A DNA stretch of 64,000 nt from Fumia xinanensis (GTDB taxonomy: Bacteria; Bacillota; Clostridia; Oscillospirales; Ruminococcaceae), in the NCBI RefSeq assembly GCF_014384905.1, contig NZ_JACRSV010000002.1, positions 558,001 to 622,000 of the forward strand. The letters are read 5' to 3'. The notes beneath the pieces are model-generated. The model did not search any database, was not told the DNA's origin, and worked only from the letters and a program-made list of their open reading frames with translations. Of the stretch, positions 43,640 to 52,379 are shown piece after piece (the first letter of the stretch is position 1; each line of letters opens with the position of its first letter). The position numbers were made by a program, and so were the translations under genes.

Positions 43640-44668
43640 TCAGACGGGATTTCCGTCCTTGCCGACAACGGTGAAGCCCGCCGCCCGCAGCAGCCGGTTG
43701 TACACCGCCAAGCCGATGCCGTCTTTCTGCGGCGCGCGGACATAAACGGTTTTGGCCCCCAGCTCGTCACAGCGGCGCAGACTGTCAAAGAGTACCTTTG
43801 CCTGGGACGGCTGGTCATCCTGAACGCCGAAAGAGAGGGTGGGAACCTGTAACAACGCTTCCTCCCCGTCGAAAACCATGGCGTAGACGCCGTTTTCCCG
43901 CCGGGCGTTGACAAATGAGGCGAAATCGGGAAGTGGAGCGTCTACGATAATCACCTTGGCTTTGGGAGAGTAGTGCTTATACTTCATGCCGGGAGAGGCG
44001 GCTTTCGTCCCCTCGTCCAGCTGATGGAGCACCCCGTCGTCGATTTCCACCGGAGCGTAAGCCCGGAGCTGCTCCGCGGTGATCCCGCCGGGCCGCAGCA
44101 GCCGAATTCTGTCCTCCATGACGGCAATGACGGTGGACTCTAAGCCCACGGCGCACGCACCGCCGTCGATGATCAGGGGGATTTTGCCCTGTAAGTCGTC
44201 GTATACATGGGAGGCCCTCGTGGGGCTGGGACTGCCGGACAGGTTGGCGCTGGGGGCGGCTAAGGGCAGGCCGCTCTCTCTGATAATCGCCTGGGCCGCC
44301 GGGTGGGCGGGGAAGCGGATGCCCACAGTGGGGAGGCCCGCCGTCACCTCGTCGGAGAGGCAGGTAGCTTTGGGGAGCACCATGGTCATGGGGCCGGGCC
44401 AGAAGGCCTTTGCCAGCTCGTAGGTAAGCTCCGGAGGGTTACTGGTCAGCGTTTCCATCATCGATAGGTCACAGATGTGGACGATGAGGGGATTGTCCTG
44501 AGGGCGGCCCTTGGCGGCGAAAATTTTTCGCACTGCCGCAGGATTTAAAGCGTCCGCCGCCAGCCCGTAAACCGTTTCGGTGGGGAGGCCGATGAGTGAG
44601 CCTTCCTTTAAAAGGGCGGCGGCCCGGGCGATGCTTTCCGGGGAGGCGGGGAGAAGCTGGGTTTCCAT
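43640..44668 (-). CDS. Threonylcarbamoyl-AMP synthase (Sua5/YwlC)
   Basis: 342 residues from the ATG at 44668; an ATG at 44680 lies directly on the ribosome site. The YrdC/TsaC core is at about 10-210 (GLPTETVYGLAADALNP, KGRPQDNPLIVHI, GLPLAAPSANLSGSPSPT, STVIAV). The C-terminal Sua5 domain is at about 225-342 (SPGMKYKHYSPKAKVIIV). It makes threonylcarbamoyl-AMP for the t6A37 modification of tRNA. It lies between coaE and prfA on the same strand. Confidence 0.92.
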   Translation of the reverse strand: METQLLPASPESIARAAALLKEGSLIGLPTETVYGLAADALNPAAVRKIFAAKGRPQDNPLIVHICDLSMMETLTSNPPELTYELAKAFWPGPMTMVLPKATCLSDEVTAGLPTVGIRFPAHPAAQAIIRESGLPLAAPSANLSGSPSPTRASHVYDDLQGKIPLIIDGGACAVGLESTVIAVMEDRIRLLRPGGITAEQLRAYAPVEIDDGVLHQLDEGTKAASPGMKYKHYSPKAKVIIVDAPLPDFASFVNARRENGVYAMVFDGEEALLQVPTLSFGVQDDQPSQAKVLFDSLRRCDELGAKTVYVRAPQKDGIGLAVYNRLLRAAGFTVVGKDGNPV

Positions 44669-44799
44669 AAAAAAGGTCATTCCTTTCTGGGAATCGGGGT
44701 AAAATCACTGGAAAGCGAAAATACTTTACAGTTGAAAAATGGCTTGATACAGGGATTTTTTGAGTCTTCCCAAAAATCCTGCGTCAAAGGAGAAGGGCC

Positions 44800-45876
44800 T
44801 CAGCTTTCGGCCTGAGCGGCCAGCAGTTCCGCCTGATGGGCGGTGATGAGGGCGTCGATCACTTCGTCGATGTTGCCGTTTAAGAAATCCTCCAGCCTAT
44901 AGATGGTCAGGCCAATGCGATGGTCACTGATGCGGCCCTGGGGGTAGTTGTAGGTGCGGATCCGCTCGGAGCGGTCGCCGGTGCCCACCTGGCTTTTGCG
45001 CTCGGCGGCGACGGCGGCTTCCTGTTCCCGGACCTTGGCTTCGTAGAGGCGGGAGCGGAGCACCTTCATGGCCTTTTCCTTGTTCTTCATCTGGCTGCGC
45101 TCGTCCTGGCACTCCACCACCACCCCGGTGGGCAGGTGGGTGATGCGGATGGCGGACTCGGTCTTGTTGACGTGCTGGCCGCCCGCGCCGCTGGAACGGT
45201 AAGTGTCGATCTGGAGGTCCACGGGGTTGATCTCAAATTCCACCTCTTCGGCCTCGGGGAGGACCGCCACCGTGACGGTAGAGGTGTGGACCCGGCCCTG
45301 GGTCTCGGTCTCGGGGACCCGCTGGACCCTGTGGACGCCGCTTTCGAACTTCAGGCGGGAATAGGCCCCCTCGCCGTCGATGCTGAAGGAAATTTCCTTG
45401 AAGCCGCCCAGCTCGGTGGGGTTGGCGTTAATGACTTCCACCTTCCAGCGCTTCTGTTCGGCGTACATGGTGTACATACGGTAGAGGGAATTGACGAAAA
45501 GCGCCGCCTCCTCGCCGCCGGCGCCGCCGCGGATTTCGACGATGACGTTTTTGTCGTCGTTGGGGTCCTTGGGGAGCAGGAGGATTTTCGCTTCCTCCTG
45601 GAGCCTGTCGATGGCGGCACGGCTCTCGTCGTACTGCTCCTGCAACAGCTCCTTAAAATCCTTGTCGAGGCCGCCGGCCTCCAGCATGGATTTTGCTTCC
45701 TCGAAGTCGTCAGAAGCCTTTTGGAGCTCCTTGTACTTCTCGACGATGGGGGTGAGGCTTTTGTATTCCTTCATAAGATCCCGATACTGGTTTTGGTCGT
45801 TGATGACATTGGGGTCCATGAGTTTTTCGTTGATTTCATCGTAATGGTCCGCGATGAGTTTTAATTTTTCTAACAT
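44800..45876 (-). CDS. prfA: Peptide chain release factor 1
   Basis: 358 residues with the catalytic GGQ in SSGAGGQHVNKTESAIRITH near residues 228-247 and the codon-recognition region RVQRVPETETQGRVHTS near 183-199. It releases peptides at UAA and UAG. The N-terminal coiled region (LKLIADHYDEINEKLMD) is normal. The ATG is preceded by TTTGGAGGTAATTT on the minus strand. Confidence 0.97.
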   Translation of the reverse strand: MLEKLKLIADHYDEINEKLMDPNVINDQNQYRDLMKEYKSLTPIVEKYKELQKASDDFEEAKSMLEAGGLDKDFKELLQEQYDESRAAIDRLQEEAKILLLPKDPNDDKNVIVEIRGGAGGEEAALFVNSLYRMYTMYAEQKRWKVEVINANPTELGGFKEISFSIDGEGAYSRLKFESGVHRVQRVPETETQGRVHTSTVTVAVLPEAEEVEFEINPVDLQIDTYRSSGAGGQHVNKTESAIRITHLPTGVVVECQDERSQMKNKEKAMKVLRSRLYEAKVREQEAAVAAERKSQVGTGDRSERIRTYNYPQGRISDHRIGLTIYRLEDFLNGNIDEVIDALITAHQAELLAAQAES

Positions 45877-46045
45877 AAATTACCTCCAAAGATGAAAAGG
45901 GAATGTGGGATGGACGCCGGGGAACGCTTCTATAGAAAAGATAGAAGCGAAACTTATTCCAAAGAGAAAACGTCCGCGCTTTTTCAGGCAAAATACCGGT
46001 TACCGGCTTTTGGGGGCGGCGTTTCCAATGCGTTGAAACAAAGCG

Positions 46046-46234
46046 CTAATCCTCGCCGCTTGACTCCACCCGTTTGACGCCCTTTTCCGCTTTGGAGCGG
46101 GGAATCATGATTTCGTGGCCGCATTTTTGGCAGCGGAGCTTGAAGTCCATGCCGACTCGCAGCACCGAAAAACGGTTTTCGCCGCAGGGATGGTTCTTTT
46201 TCATGATGAGGGTGTCTCCGACTTTGATATCCAT
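46046..46234 (-). CDS. DUF951-family small zinc-ribbon-like protein
   Basis: 62 residues: MDIKVGDTLIMKKNHPCG, then LRCQKCGHEIMIPRSKAEKG. The three cysteines (CG, C-x2-C) and the KNHPCG motif match DUF951, a widespread Firmicutes family of unknown role. The ribosome site AAAGGAGGT is eight bases from ATG. The 458-bp stretch to 46692 shows no gene. Confidence 0.85.
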   Translation of the reverse strand: MDIKVGDTLIMKKNHPCGENRFSVLRVGMDFKLRCQKCGHEIMIPRSKAEKGVKRVESSGED

Positions 46235-46701
46235 TGCGGCACCTCCTTTGCCGGATGATTGGTTATGGAAAATTTGTCCATACTTTTATAGTATACCACT
46301 GTTTGGCGGCAGTTGGCAAATTTTTTTGGAAACAAATGCTGAATTTTTCAAAAACAAGAGCAATACCCTGTTTTTGGCTGGAATAACCGGGCGCAAAGGG
46401 GCGAAAATACAAATGTATCAAAGAAAGAGCGTAAAATTCGCTCAAAATAGAAAAATATAGGAAAATATGGCATGATGCGAAGTTTTGGAGCAATGAGAGA
46501 AAATGCAGTTGGCGAGAGGGGAAGCGCAGGAATACACGGTTTATTCCACATTTTGCTGCGTCCCGTGCGCTTTACGCCCGCCCAAACGGTGCTTTTGACG
46601 GAAACTACGCATGATGCGTTGTTGGGATAGGGTATGTTATCGAATCGGCCCATTGTGGGAGCGGCAGGGGCGGCCGACTCGGGAGAGAAAGGATGAGAGG
46701 T

Positions 46702-47091
46702 ATGAAGGTTTACGCGCAATTTGACAGCATCGATGAGGCGGAAAACGCCGCCCGAGACCTGCGGCGGCGTTGTGAGGGAATCAAGGCGGTGAAAATCCGC
46801 TACCGGGAAGTGGGGGAAGTGGCTCCGGATTTGCCGGTGAGCTCCTTCGCACTTTTTGACAGCGGCGATTATTCGCTGAGCGGCAACGGCGCCCACGGGG
46901 TCAGCGAAAGTTTTTCCCCGGCGGTGTATTTCGATTCGGATTTCGCCGACGTGCCCACCCGGGAGATGCTGGACGGCCCAAGGGGCCGGGTGGACTGCTC
47001 CATGGACGTAGTGGTGGAGGATTACTCGGCCGACAGCGTGGCCCACATACTGCGGTCGGCCCACGGGAGAAAGGTGAGCATTTTAGGATAG
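46702..47091 (+). CDS. Hypothetical protein of 129 residues
   Basis: It begins MKVYAQFDSIDEAENAARDL, which suggests an alternating strand-helix ferredoxin-like or general-stress-protein-17M-like fold; I do not recognise a named family. An alternative ATG lies nine bases upstream (46693). The acidic, glycine-rich middle (SGDYSLSGNGAHGVSESFSP) looks flexible. No operon partner: it is followed by the hairpins of the cassette B region. Confidence 0.6.
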   Translation: MKVYAQFDSIDEAENAARDLRRRCEGIKAVKIRYREVGEVAPDLPVSSFALFDSGDYSLSGNGAHGVSESFSPAVYFDSDFADVPTREMLDGPRGRVDCSMDVVVEDYSADSVAHILRSAHGRKVSILG

Positions 47092-47129
47092 AAAATCTTT
47101 CTAAAAACCAGCGGACCTATGTTCAAAAG

Positions 47130-47170
47130 AAAATCCCGGCAGGCTGGAGTAATGAGCCTGCCGGGATTTT
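47130..47170. terminator. Bidirectional terminator hairpin at the edge of cassette B
   Basis: AAAATCCCGGCAGGCT pairs with AGCCTGCCGGGATTTT around a nine-base loop. A related hairpin (CAGAC/GTCTG with CCGGGGG) occupies the same place next to cassette A. Confidence 0.85.
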
Positions 47171-47188
47171 CTGCCATAAGTAAAGCGC

Positions 47189-47220
47189 AATCCCGCGTGG
47201 GAGTTATCCCACGCGGGATT
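47189..47220 (-). terminator. Hairpin overlapping the stop of the cassette B effector
   Basis: AATCCCGCGTGGGA-GTTA-TCCCACGCGGGATT, a perfect 14-bp stem that includes the first bases of the effector stop codon. Cassette A has a weaker counterpart at about 23096-23111. Confidence 0.75.
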
Positions 47221-47692
47221 AGAAATTGTCGTTTCGTTTTTTGCGGATGGCGATGTTGATGGGCCGCAGGCCGTGGTCGTAGCCGCAGCGGACAGCGGGA
47301 TAGGAGCCGCCGTAGTCGTGGCCTTTGCTGAAATAGACCATGTAGTGGGCCTGACCGACGATAAAGCGGTACAACTCCCGGCAGGAAGCGTTCGACGGGG
47401 GATAGAGGCGGTGTACTTCGTCGAAGGAAAGCCGCCACTTGCCGATGACAGCGGGGTCGTCAGAGAAGAGGACGATTTTGAAGCGGACGGTGAAAAAGTG
47501 CCGGGTGCGCAGGGTGTGGAGCGCTCGCAGGCAGGCCTGCTCAAAAGGCGCCAGGCCGCAAAACAGAAAGCGGTTGATACCGTGAACCAGGAGGGTCTCC
47601 AGCTCGTATTCGATGGTGGGCTCGTAGCCTTTGATGAGGTTTCGACGGCCGATGATGCAGCAGGTACTAATTTTTAGGATAGCGTAATCCAT
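47219..47692 (-). CDS. SLOG/DUF1273-like protein, cassette B effector
   Basis: 157 residues. It starts MDYAILKISTCCIIGRRN and keeps the family layout: Cys-Cys-x-x-Gly-Arg, a helix to LLVHGIN, the loop FCGLAPFEQACLRAL and a late DYGG. Its middle is much diverged from the other copies. The last 15 residues (GLRPINIAIRKKRNDN) and the DNA after them are almost the same as in the cassette A gene at 23123. This points to recombination or gene conversion of the 3' end. It is divergent from two tandem XRE-type regulators. AGGAG within an operator half-site forms its ribosome site. Confidence 0.58.
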   Translation of the reverse strand: MDYAILKISTCCIIGRRNLIKGYEPTIEYELETLLVHGINRFLFCGLAPFEQACLRALHTLRTRHFFTVRFKIVLFSDDPAVIGKWRLSFDEVHRLYPPSNASCRELYRFIVGQAHYMVYFSKGHDYGGSYPAVRCGYDHGLRPINIAIRKKRNDNF

Positions 47693-47702
47693 AAATTTAT
47701 TC

Positions 47703-47810
47703 TCCTATTAGTGATAATGTGAGGAATACGTCACATATTTGAATTAGTGATATATCATCCTCATAAAAAGCTTTAGTGAATTATCATATGTTTATAAATC
47801 ACTAATAGGA
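47703..47810. promoter_or_regulatory. Operator region of cassette B, half-sites merged with both ribosome sites
   Basis: TCCTATTAGTGAT at 47703-47715 and ATCACTAATAGGA at 47798-47810 are perfect inverted 13-bp arms. The AGGA of each arm is the Shine-Dalgarno sequence of the gene it faces. Two internal half-sites (ATTAGTGATATATCAT near 47744 and TTTAGTGAATTATCAT near 47772) lie between. Confidence 0.78.
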
Positions 47811-47818
47811 GGTTTTAA

Positions 47819-48061
47819 ATGAAAACTCACGAAGCAGTTGTTCGCAGGATTGTACAATTGTGCCAAATGAAAGGTACTACTCCTTACGGAATCAGTCTCA
47901 TATCAGGTGTCCCTCAAGGGACGCTGAAGAGCATTTTAAATGGAGAAAGCCAAAATCCGGGAATTGTAAATATCAAAAAGTTATGTGATGGATTTGAGAT
48001 AACATTAGGTCAATTTTTCAGCACTCCTGAATTTGATGCGTTAGAACAAGAAATTGAGTAA
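47819..48061 (+). CDS. XRE-family regulator, cassette B copy 1
   Basis: 80 residues with a short Cro-like fold: VVRRIVQLCQMKGTTPYGIS, LISGVPQGTLKSILNGES, then IKKLCDGFEITLGQFF. It is unrelated in sequence to the cassette A regulators. The gene is AT-rich. Start: GGAGGTTTTAAATG, with the AGGA belonging to an operator half-site. Copy 2 at 48219 differs at about 15 of 80 residues. Confidence 0.85.
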   Translation: MKTHEAVVRRIVQLCQMKGTTPYGISLISGVPQGTLKSILNGESQNPGIVNIKKLCDGFEITLGQFFSTPEFDALEQEIE

Positions 48062-48218
48062 CAGTAGATATGATACCTCTTATTTTGAATCTTAGAGTAT
48101 TTCCTAATTAGTGATATATCACTAATTATAGCATAATAAATGATTAGTGATATATCATCCTCGTGTAAATTTTTAGTGAATTATCATATGTTTATAAATC
48201 ACTAATAGGAGGTTTTAA
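48062..48218. promoter_or_regulatory. Duplicated operator region before regulator copy 2
   Basis: It contains a perfect 24-bp palindrome at 48105-48128 (TAATTAGTGATA and its complement). From about 48142 to 48218 it nearly repeats the 77 bp in front of copy 1, including AAATCACTAATAGGAGG at the start codon. The unit operator-plus-regulator was duplicated. Confidence 0.75.
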
Positions 48219-48461
48219 ATGAAAACTCGTGAGGCGGTTGTTCGCAGGATTGTTCAGTTGTGTAAGGAAAGAATTACAACGCCCTATGGAATTGCCAATC
48301 AATCAGGTGTTTCGCAAGCAACGTTAAAGAGCATTTTAAATGGATCCAGTAAAAATCCTGGAATCGTAACCATTAAAAAGTTATGCGATGGATTTGAGAT
48401 AACCCTGGCTGAGTTTTTCAGCACTCCCGAATTTGATGCGTTAGAACAAGAAATTGAATAG
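48219..48461 (+). CDS. XRE-family regulator, cassette B copy 2
   Basis: 80 residues, about 65 identical to copy 1. Differences cluster between residues 16 and 33, the second helix and the start of the recognition helix (CKERITTPYGIANQSGVSQA), so its DNA preference might be shifted although the half-sites look alike. It ends 37 bp before a degenerate REP element. Confidence 0.84.
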   Translation: MKTREAVVRRIVQLCKERITTPYGIANQSGVSQATLKSILNGSSKNPGIVTIKKLCDGFEITLAEFFSTPEFDALEQEIE

Positions 48462-48497
48462 AGCTATGGAAAGTGAGCCTATTTATACACTCCACAA

Positions 48498-48522
48498 GTA
48501 GGGGCGGGGCTTTGCCGCTGCG
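48498..48522 (+). repeat. Degenerate REP element after cassette B
   Basis: GTAGGGGCGGGGCTTTGCCGCTGCG. The preceding 35 bases (CTATGGAAAGTGAGCC ... CCACAA) match those before the REP next to cassette A (TTATGGAAAGCAAACC ... CCACCA). Confidence 0.6.
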
Positions 48523-48560
48523 TTTCGGTGATAGGACGGGAACGAAAAAACCAACCGCAA

Positions 48561-48596
48561 AAAAACAGACGAACCATAACCGGTTCGTCTGTTTTT
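48561..48596 (-). terminator. Terminator of the first DUF885 gene
   Basis: AACAGACGAACC-ATAAC-CGGTTCGTCTGTT; the minus strand runs into TTTTTTGCGG. It lies 13 bases beyond the stop at 48609. Confidence 0.87.
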
Positions 48597-48608
48597 CGTT
48601 CCGTATCT

Positions 48609-50387
48609 TTACGCCGCCTTATTTTGACCCTGCGCTTCGGCGATGTACCGCTGGACCTGCGCTTGATACACGTCAAAGCTCGTGTTGCCGCATTGGAGCA
48701 GCACCCGGTGGAACTCCACGGGGTCGAAGCCGTCTCCAAGGGCCTCCTGGGCTTCGGTTTTCATCTGTTCGAAATAGAGGCCGCCGGCGTAGTAGCTGAG
48801 ATAGTTGCCGGGGCTTTCCAGGCAGAGGTCGTACTGGGCGTTGGACGCCTCCAAAGTCATATTTTCGCTGAGGCGCTCCTTTAGGAACTTAAGGGCTTCC
48901 TCCCGGCTCCATCCGTCGTAATGGATGCCGATGTCCAGAAGCCCGATGACACAGCGGGTGTACTGCTCACTGTACCACATGGCGTCGGTGCCGGCGCGGT
49001 ATTTTTCCGGTATGTAGCTCATGGCGTAGCCCTCGGCGTAGTTGGCCCAGCCCTCCGCCGAACCGGCGAACTCCGTCAGGGAGCGGACGGCGGGGAAGTC
49101 CATGGTCTGATAGAAGGTGTACTGGTACATGTGGCCGGGGAAGCTCTCATGGGCGACGGTGCGGTAATTGCTTTGGTCAAAGGCACCGTTTAATTTGATC
49201 ACTTGGGGGTCAGTGGGGGCGGCGTCCACCTTGGGGGTCCGGTAGGAGGCGGGGCTGTAGTTCTCGCTCATGGAGGCGGGGACCTGCTCCACTCTGTAGT
49301 TCGGCATGGGAACCTCCGGGAAATCGGCCTTGGAGGCCTCGTAGAGTTCCGCGATCAGCTCTTCGGCAGAAGTGAGCTCAGTGAAAACGGGGTTTCCGTT
49401 TTCGTCAGTAAACCGTTCGGCGTCCTTGTTGTCCCAGATGGAGCGGAACATGCCGATGTAATTTTTCACCATGGCTTCTGTGAGCATGAGGCGGATGTCC
49501 TCGATGCCGTCGGTGGTGCCCACCTTCTGCTGGACCAGCTTTTCGTAGTAGGCCCTGCCGTCGGGCTGTTTCGCCAGGCCGCCGTCCGGGGTTTTGACCG
49601 TGATGGACTCAAGCTCTCGCTGGAGGGTGCGGTAGGCGTTCACCAGGTCGTTTTGGACGAGTTTTTTGTTCTTCTCCTTGGCGGAAGCCTTTTCCGCACC
49701 GGTGAGGAAAGCAACCCGGTCGATTCGCTCGTCAAAGGACTCGAGGAGATAATCGGTGGAGTTGCTCACAAAGTTTTTGCACTGCTGGATGGCGGCCTCC
49801 ATAATGGCAGGGGTGAGGCCCATGCCTTTGTCCTGGCGGAGCTGTTCGTTTTCCGCGTATTTCACAAAGGTCGCCTTGGCGGTTTGCAGCAGGTTAAAAT
49901 AGCTGTCCAGGTCCGCTTTGCGGTTGAAGGTAAACTGCATCAGGTACATGGGAAGGTTCGCCTGGGTGCTCAGATAGCCGCCCAGATAATTGTTGTTCTG
50001 GTAGGCGTAGGGGACGAGGGCTTTGTTGAGATTGAGGTAATCCTCCAGGGTGTCGTAGGTAATCTGCTGGCTGCCGGTGAGCTTGTTGGCATCAAACTCA
50101 TGAAGGGCCTGCAAAAGGGCGTCGTATTCCTGTGCTCCTTCCCGATAAAGGTCCCGGGATGGCACGTAGGGAAGAGTGAGCAGGGCGGTTTCGTCGAAGC
50201 CGAAGGCCGCCGGATCGTTGAAATTAGAGTTGACGCCCAGGTTTTGGGAGGACATCATCAGGGAGGGAAGGGCGTCCACGAATTCGTCGAACCGCTCCGC
50301 CTGGGAGGGGGCGGATGTAAAGGACATCATGGACAGGGAAAGGGCGACGGCTGCGGCAGCCGCGGCGAAACGTCTGGTTTTTGTCAT
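48609..50387 (-). CDS. Secreted DUF885-family metallopeptidase-like protein
   Basis: 592 residues from the ATG at 50387 (AGGAGG upstream); a longer in-frame version to 50441 lacks a ribosome site. A signal peptide (MTKTRRFAAAAAAVALSLSM, cleavage near APSQA) sends it across the membrane. The DUF885 hallmark HESFPGHMYQ near residue 421 is a HExxPGH-type zinc site. A distal GSAEGWANYAEGYA supplies the third-ligand Glu region. Family members are predicted carboxypeptidase-like enzymes; the substrate is unknown. A paralogue lies directly upstream at 50604. Confidence 0.85.
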   Translation of the reverse strand: MTKTRRFAAAAAAVALSLSMMSFTSAPSQAERFDEFVDALPSLMMSSQNLGVNSNFNDPAAFGFDETALLTLPYVPSRDLYREGAQEYDALLQALHEFDANKLTGSQQITYDTLEDYLNLNKALVPYAYQNNNYLGGYLSTQANLPMYLMQFTFNRKADLDSYFNLLQTAKATFVKYAENEQLRQDKGMGLTPAIMEAAIQQCKNFVSNSTDYLLESFDERIDRVAFLTGAEKASAKEKNKKLVQNDLVNAYRTLQRELESITVKTPDGGLAKQPDGRAYYEKLVQQKVGTTDGIEDIRLMLTEAMVKNYIGMFRSIWDNKDAERFTDENGNPVFTELTSAEELIAELYEASKADFPEVPMPNYRVEQVPASMSENYSPASYRTPKVDAAPTDPQVIKLNGAFDQSNYRTVAHESFPGHMYQYTFYQTMDFPAVRSLTEFAGSAEGWANYAEGYAMSYIPEKYRAGTDAMWYSEQYTRCVIGLLDIGIHYDGWSREEALKFLKERLSENMTLEASNAQYDLCLESPGNYLSYYAGGLYFEQMKTEAQEALGDGFDPVEFHRVLLQCGNTSFDVYQAQVQRYIAEAQGQNKAA

Positions 50388-50562
50388 CGGTGAACCTCCT
50401 GTATGGCGGCAATTTGGCGGATGATTTGCAGATAATACCAATATAGCAAGATAATGTGACGAAAAAGTGACGGTTTTTTCAAATTCTCATGGAAATTTCC
50501 GGAAAGGGGCGGATTTTGTGCGGGAAAGGCAAAAAACCTCGGCTTTGCCAAAAGAGTTATGA

Positions 50563-50598
50563 AAAAAGACAGCCCCCGGTTAACGGGAAGCTGTCTTT
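50563..50598 (-). terminator. Terminator of the second DUF885 gene
   Basis: On the minus strand AAAGACAGCTTCCCG pairs with CGGGGGCTGTCTTT, followed by TTTC. The two DUF885 genes are therefore probably separate transcripts. Confidence 0.75.
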
Positions 50599-50603
50599 GC
50601 TGT

Positions 50604-52379
50604 TCAGACGGCTTTGCGGGCCGCCAAAGCGGTGGCGACGTAATTATCCGCCTGTTTTTGATAGATGGGGAAAGTGGTGCTGCCGGCTTTTAAGAGCTCC
50701 TGATGGAACTGCACCGGGTCAAAGTCGCCGCCCAGGATGGTTTGAGCCTCGGCGCGCATCTGCTGGAAATAGAGGCATCCGACGGCAAAGGGCAGGTAAC
50801 TCCCCGGGTTTTGCAGGCAGGTGTTATACCAGATGTTCGAGTAATCGAGGGTGGCCTTTTCGCTGAAATACTCCTGGAAGAACTGAAGGGTTCGTTCCCG
50901 AGTCCAGCCGTCGTAATGGATGCCGATGTCCATGAGGGCGCTGAAGCAGTAGTTTTTCATGGTTTCGTAATAGGCGTACAGGGCCGAGGGGCGGTACTGC
51001 TCCGGGACGTAGCTTGCGGCGTATTCGGCGGCGTAATTGGCCCAGCCTTCCGCCGCGCCCTGGAATCCGATGAGCTGCCGGATGGCGGGCAGGCCCATGA
51101 TTTCAGTGAAATTGTACTGGTACATGTGGCCGGGGATGGTTTCGTGGGCGATGACGTTCAGTTTGCTCCGGTCGAAAGCGCCGTTCAATAAAATGAGCTG
51201 GGGGTCGGTGGGGAGGGCGTCCACCCTGGGGTTCCGGTAGGCGGCGTCCTCGAAAAAGGCGCTGACCGGGGCGGGCACCTGCTTTACCGTGTATTTGGGC
51301 TTGCCGATGGTGGGAAAATCGGTCTTGGAGGACTCATACAGAGAAGAGATCAGCCCTTCCACCGAGGTTTTGTCGGTGGTGAGCAAGTTGCTGTTCTGAT
51401 CGAAGAGGAGCTTCCCGCCCGGGTCGTTTTGAATCTCCTTCATCTTTTGGTCGTACATTTTCATGCCGTCCATGAGGAGCTGACGGATGGCTTCTATGTT
51501 ATCGCGGGTGCCCACTTTGGCCTGTATAAGCTTTATGTAATAGGCCCTGCCGTCCGGCCGGGCGGCGAGGCCTCCGTCGGGGGATTTCACCTTGATTTTC
51601 GCAAGCTCTCGCTTGAGGGTCCGATAGGCGTTTACAAGGTCTGTTTTCACCAGCTTTTTATTCTGCTGCTTGGCGTCCGCTTTCTCGGCGGAGGTGAGAT
51701 AGGAGGCGGCGTTGATCTGCCCGTCGAAAAACTGAATCAGGTAGTCGGTGGAGCCGCCCGCAAACCGGTCGCACTGCTCCATGACGGATTTGAGGCTCAC
51801 TTCCGACAGGCCCACCCCTTTGTCCTGGCGTTCCTGTTCATTTTGGGCATATTTCACAAAGGTGGCCTTGGCGGTCTGGAGCAGATGGAAATAGTCGTTG
51901 ATGTCGTCCTTCGACTGGAAGGTATAGAGGATCAGGGTCGCCGGAAGGCTGCACGCGGCGCCTAGGTAATCGTTGTCCAGATAGGCGTAAGGGGTGAGGG
52001 CTTTCTGCATTTCCAGGTAGTCCCGGATGGTTTCGTAGCTCACCTGCTGGCTCTGGGTGAGCTTGCTGTAGTCGAAGGAAGCGAGCGACTTGAGCAAGGC
52101 GTCAGTTTCGCCGGACCCCGCTTTGAGCCGATCGCTGATAGAGGTAAAGGGTTGCTCCGGAACGGCGGCCTGAAATCCAAAGGCCTGGGGGTCGTTGAAC
52201 TGGAGATGGATGCTCAGATCGTGGCTGGATGTGAGGGCGGCGGGCAGCGAGGCCAAAAACTCATCGAACCGCGCCGGTTCGTCCGGAGCGGCGCCCACCG
52301 GCGCGCCGGCAAACGATATCATGGACAGGGAAAGCATTACTGCCGCGGCGGCCGCGGCCACTCGTTTCAATCGATTCAT
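50604..52379 (-). CDS. Secreted DUF885-family metallopeptidase-like protein, paralogue
   Basis: 591 residues with a signal peptide (MNRLKRVAAAAAAVMLSLSM). It has the zinc motif HETIPGHMYQYNF near residue 420 and the distal AAEGWANYAAEYAASYVPEQ. It aligns end to end with the protein at 48609 (shared LLQTAKATFVKYA, LVNAYRTL and GRAYY blocks), so the pair arose by tandem duplication. The ATG follows AGGAGGGTTCTGT on the minus strand. Confidence 0.85.
   Translation of the reverse strand: MNRLKRVAAAAAAVMLSLSMISFAGAPVGAAPDEPARFDEFLASLPAALTSSHDLSIHLQFNDPQAFGFQAAVPEQPFTSISDRLKAGSGETDALLKSLASFDYSKLTQSQQVSYETIRDYLEMQKALTPYAYLDNDYLGAACSLPATLILYTFQSKDDINDYFHLLQTAKATFVKYAQNEQERQDKGVGLSEVSLKSVMEQCDRFAGGSTDYLIQFFDGQINAASYLTSAEKADAKQQNKKLVKTDLVNAYRTLKRELAKIKVKSPDGGLAARPDGRAYYIKLIQAKVGTRDNIEAIRQLLMDGMKMYDQKMKEIQNDPGGKLLFDQNSNLLTTDKTSVEGLISSLYESSKTDFPTIGKPKYTVKQVPAPVSAFFEDAAYRNPRVDALPTDPQLILLNGAFDRSKLNVIAHETIPGHMYQYNFTEIMGLPAIRQLIGFQGAAEGWANYAAEYAASYVPEQYRPSALYAYYETMKNYCFSALMDIGIHYDGWTRERTLQFFQEYFSEKATLDYSNIWYNTCLQNPGSYLPFAVGCLYFQQMRAEAQTILGGDFDPVQFHQELLKAGSTTFPIYQKQADNYVATALAARKAV

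Noticed and set aside
44920..45864. 314-codon plus-strand frame opposite prfA
   Set aside because: Shadow of release factor 1, whose GGQ motif and length prove the minus strand is coding.
49203..50393. 396-codon plus-strand frame opposite the first DUF885 gene
   Set aside because: Antisense shadow with Gly/Val/Leu-rich low-complexity translation and no ribosome site.
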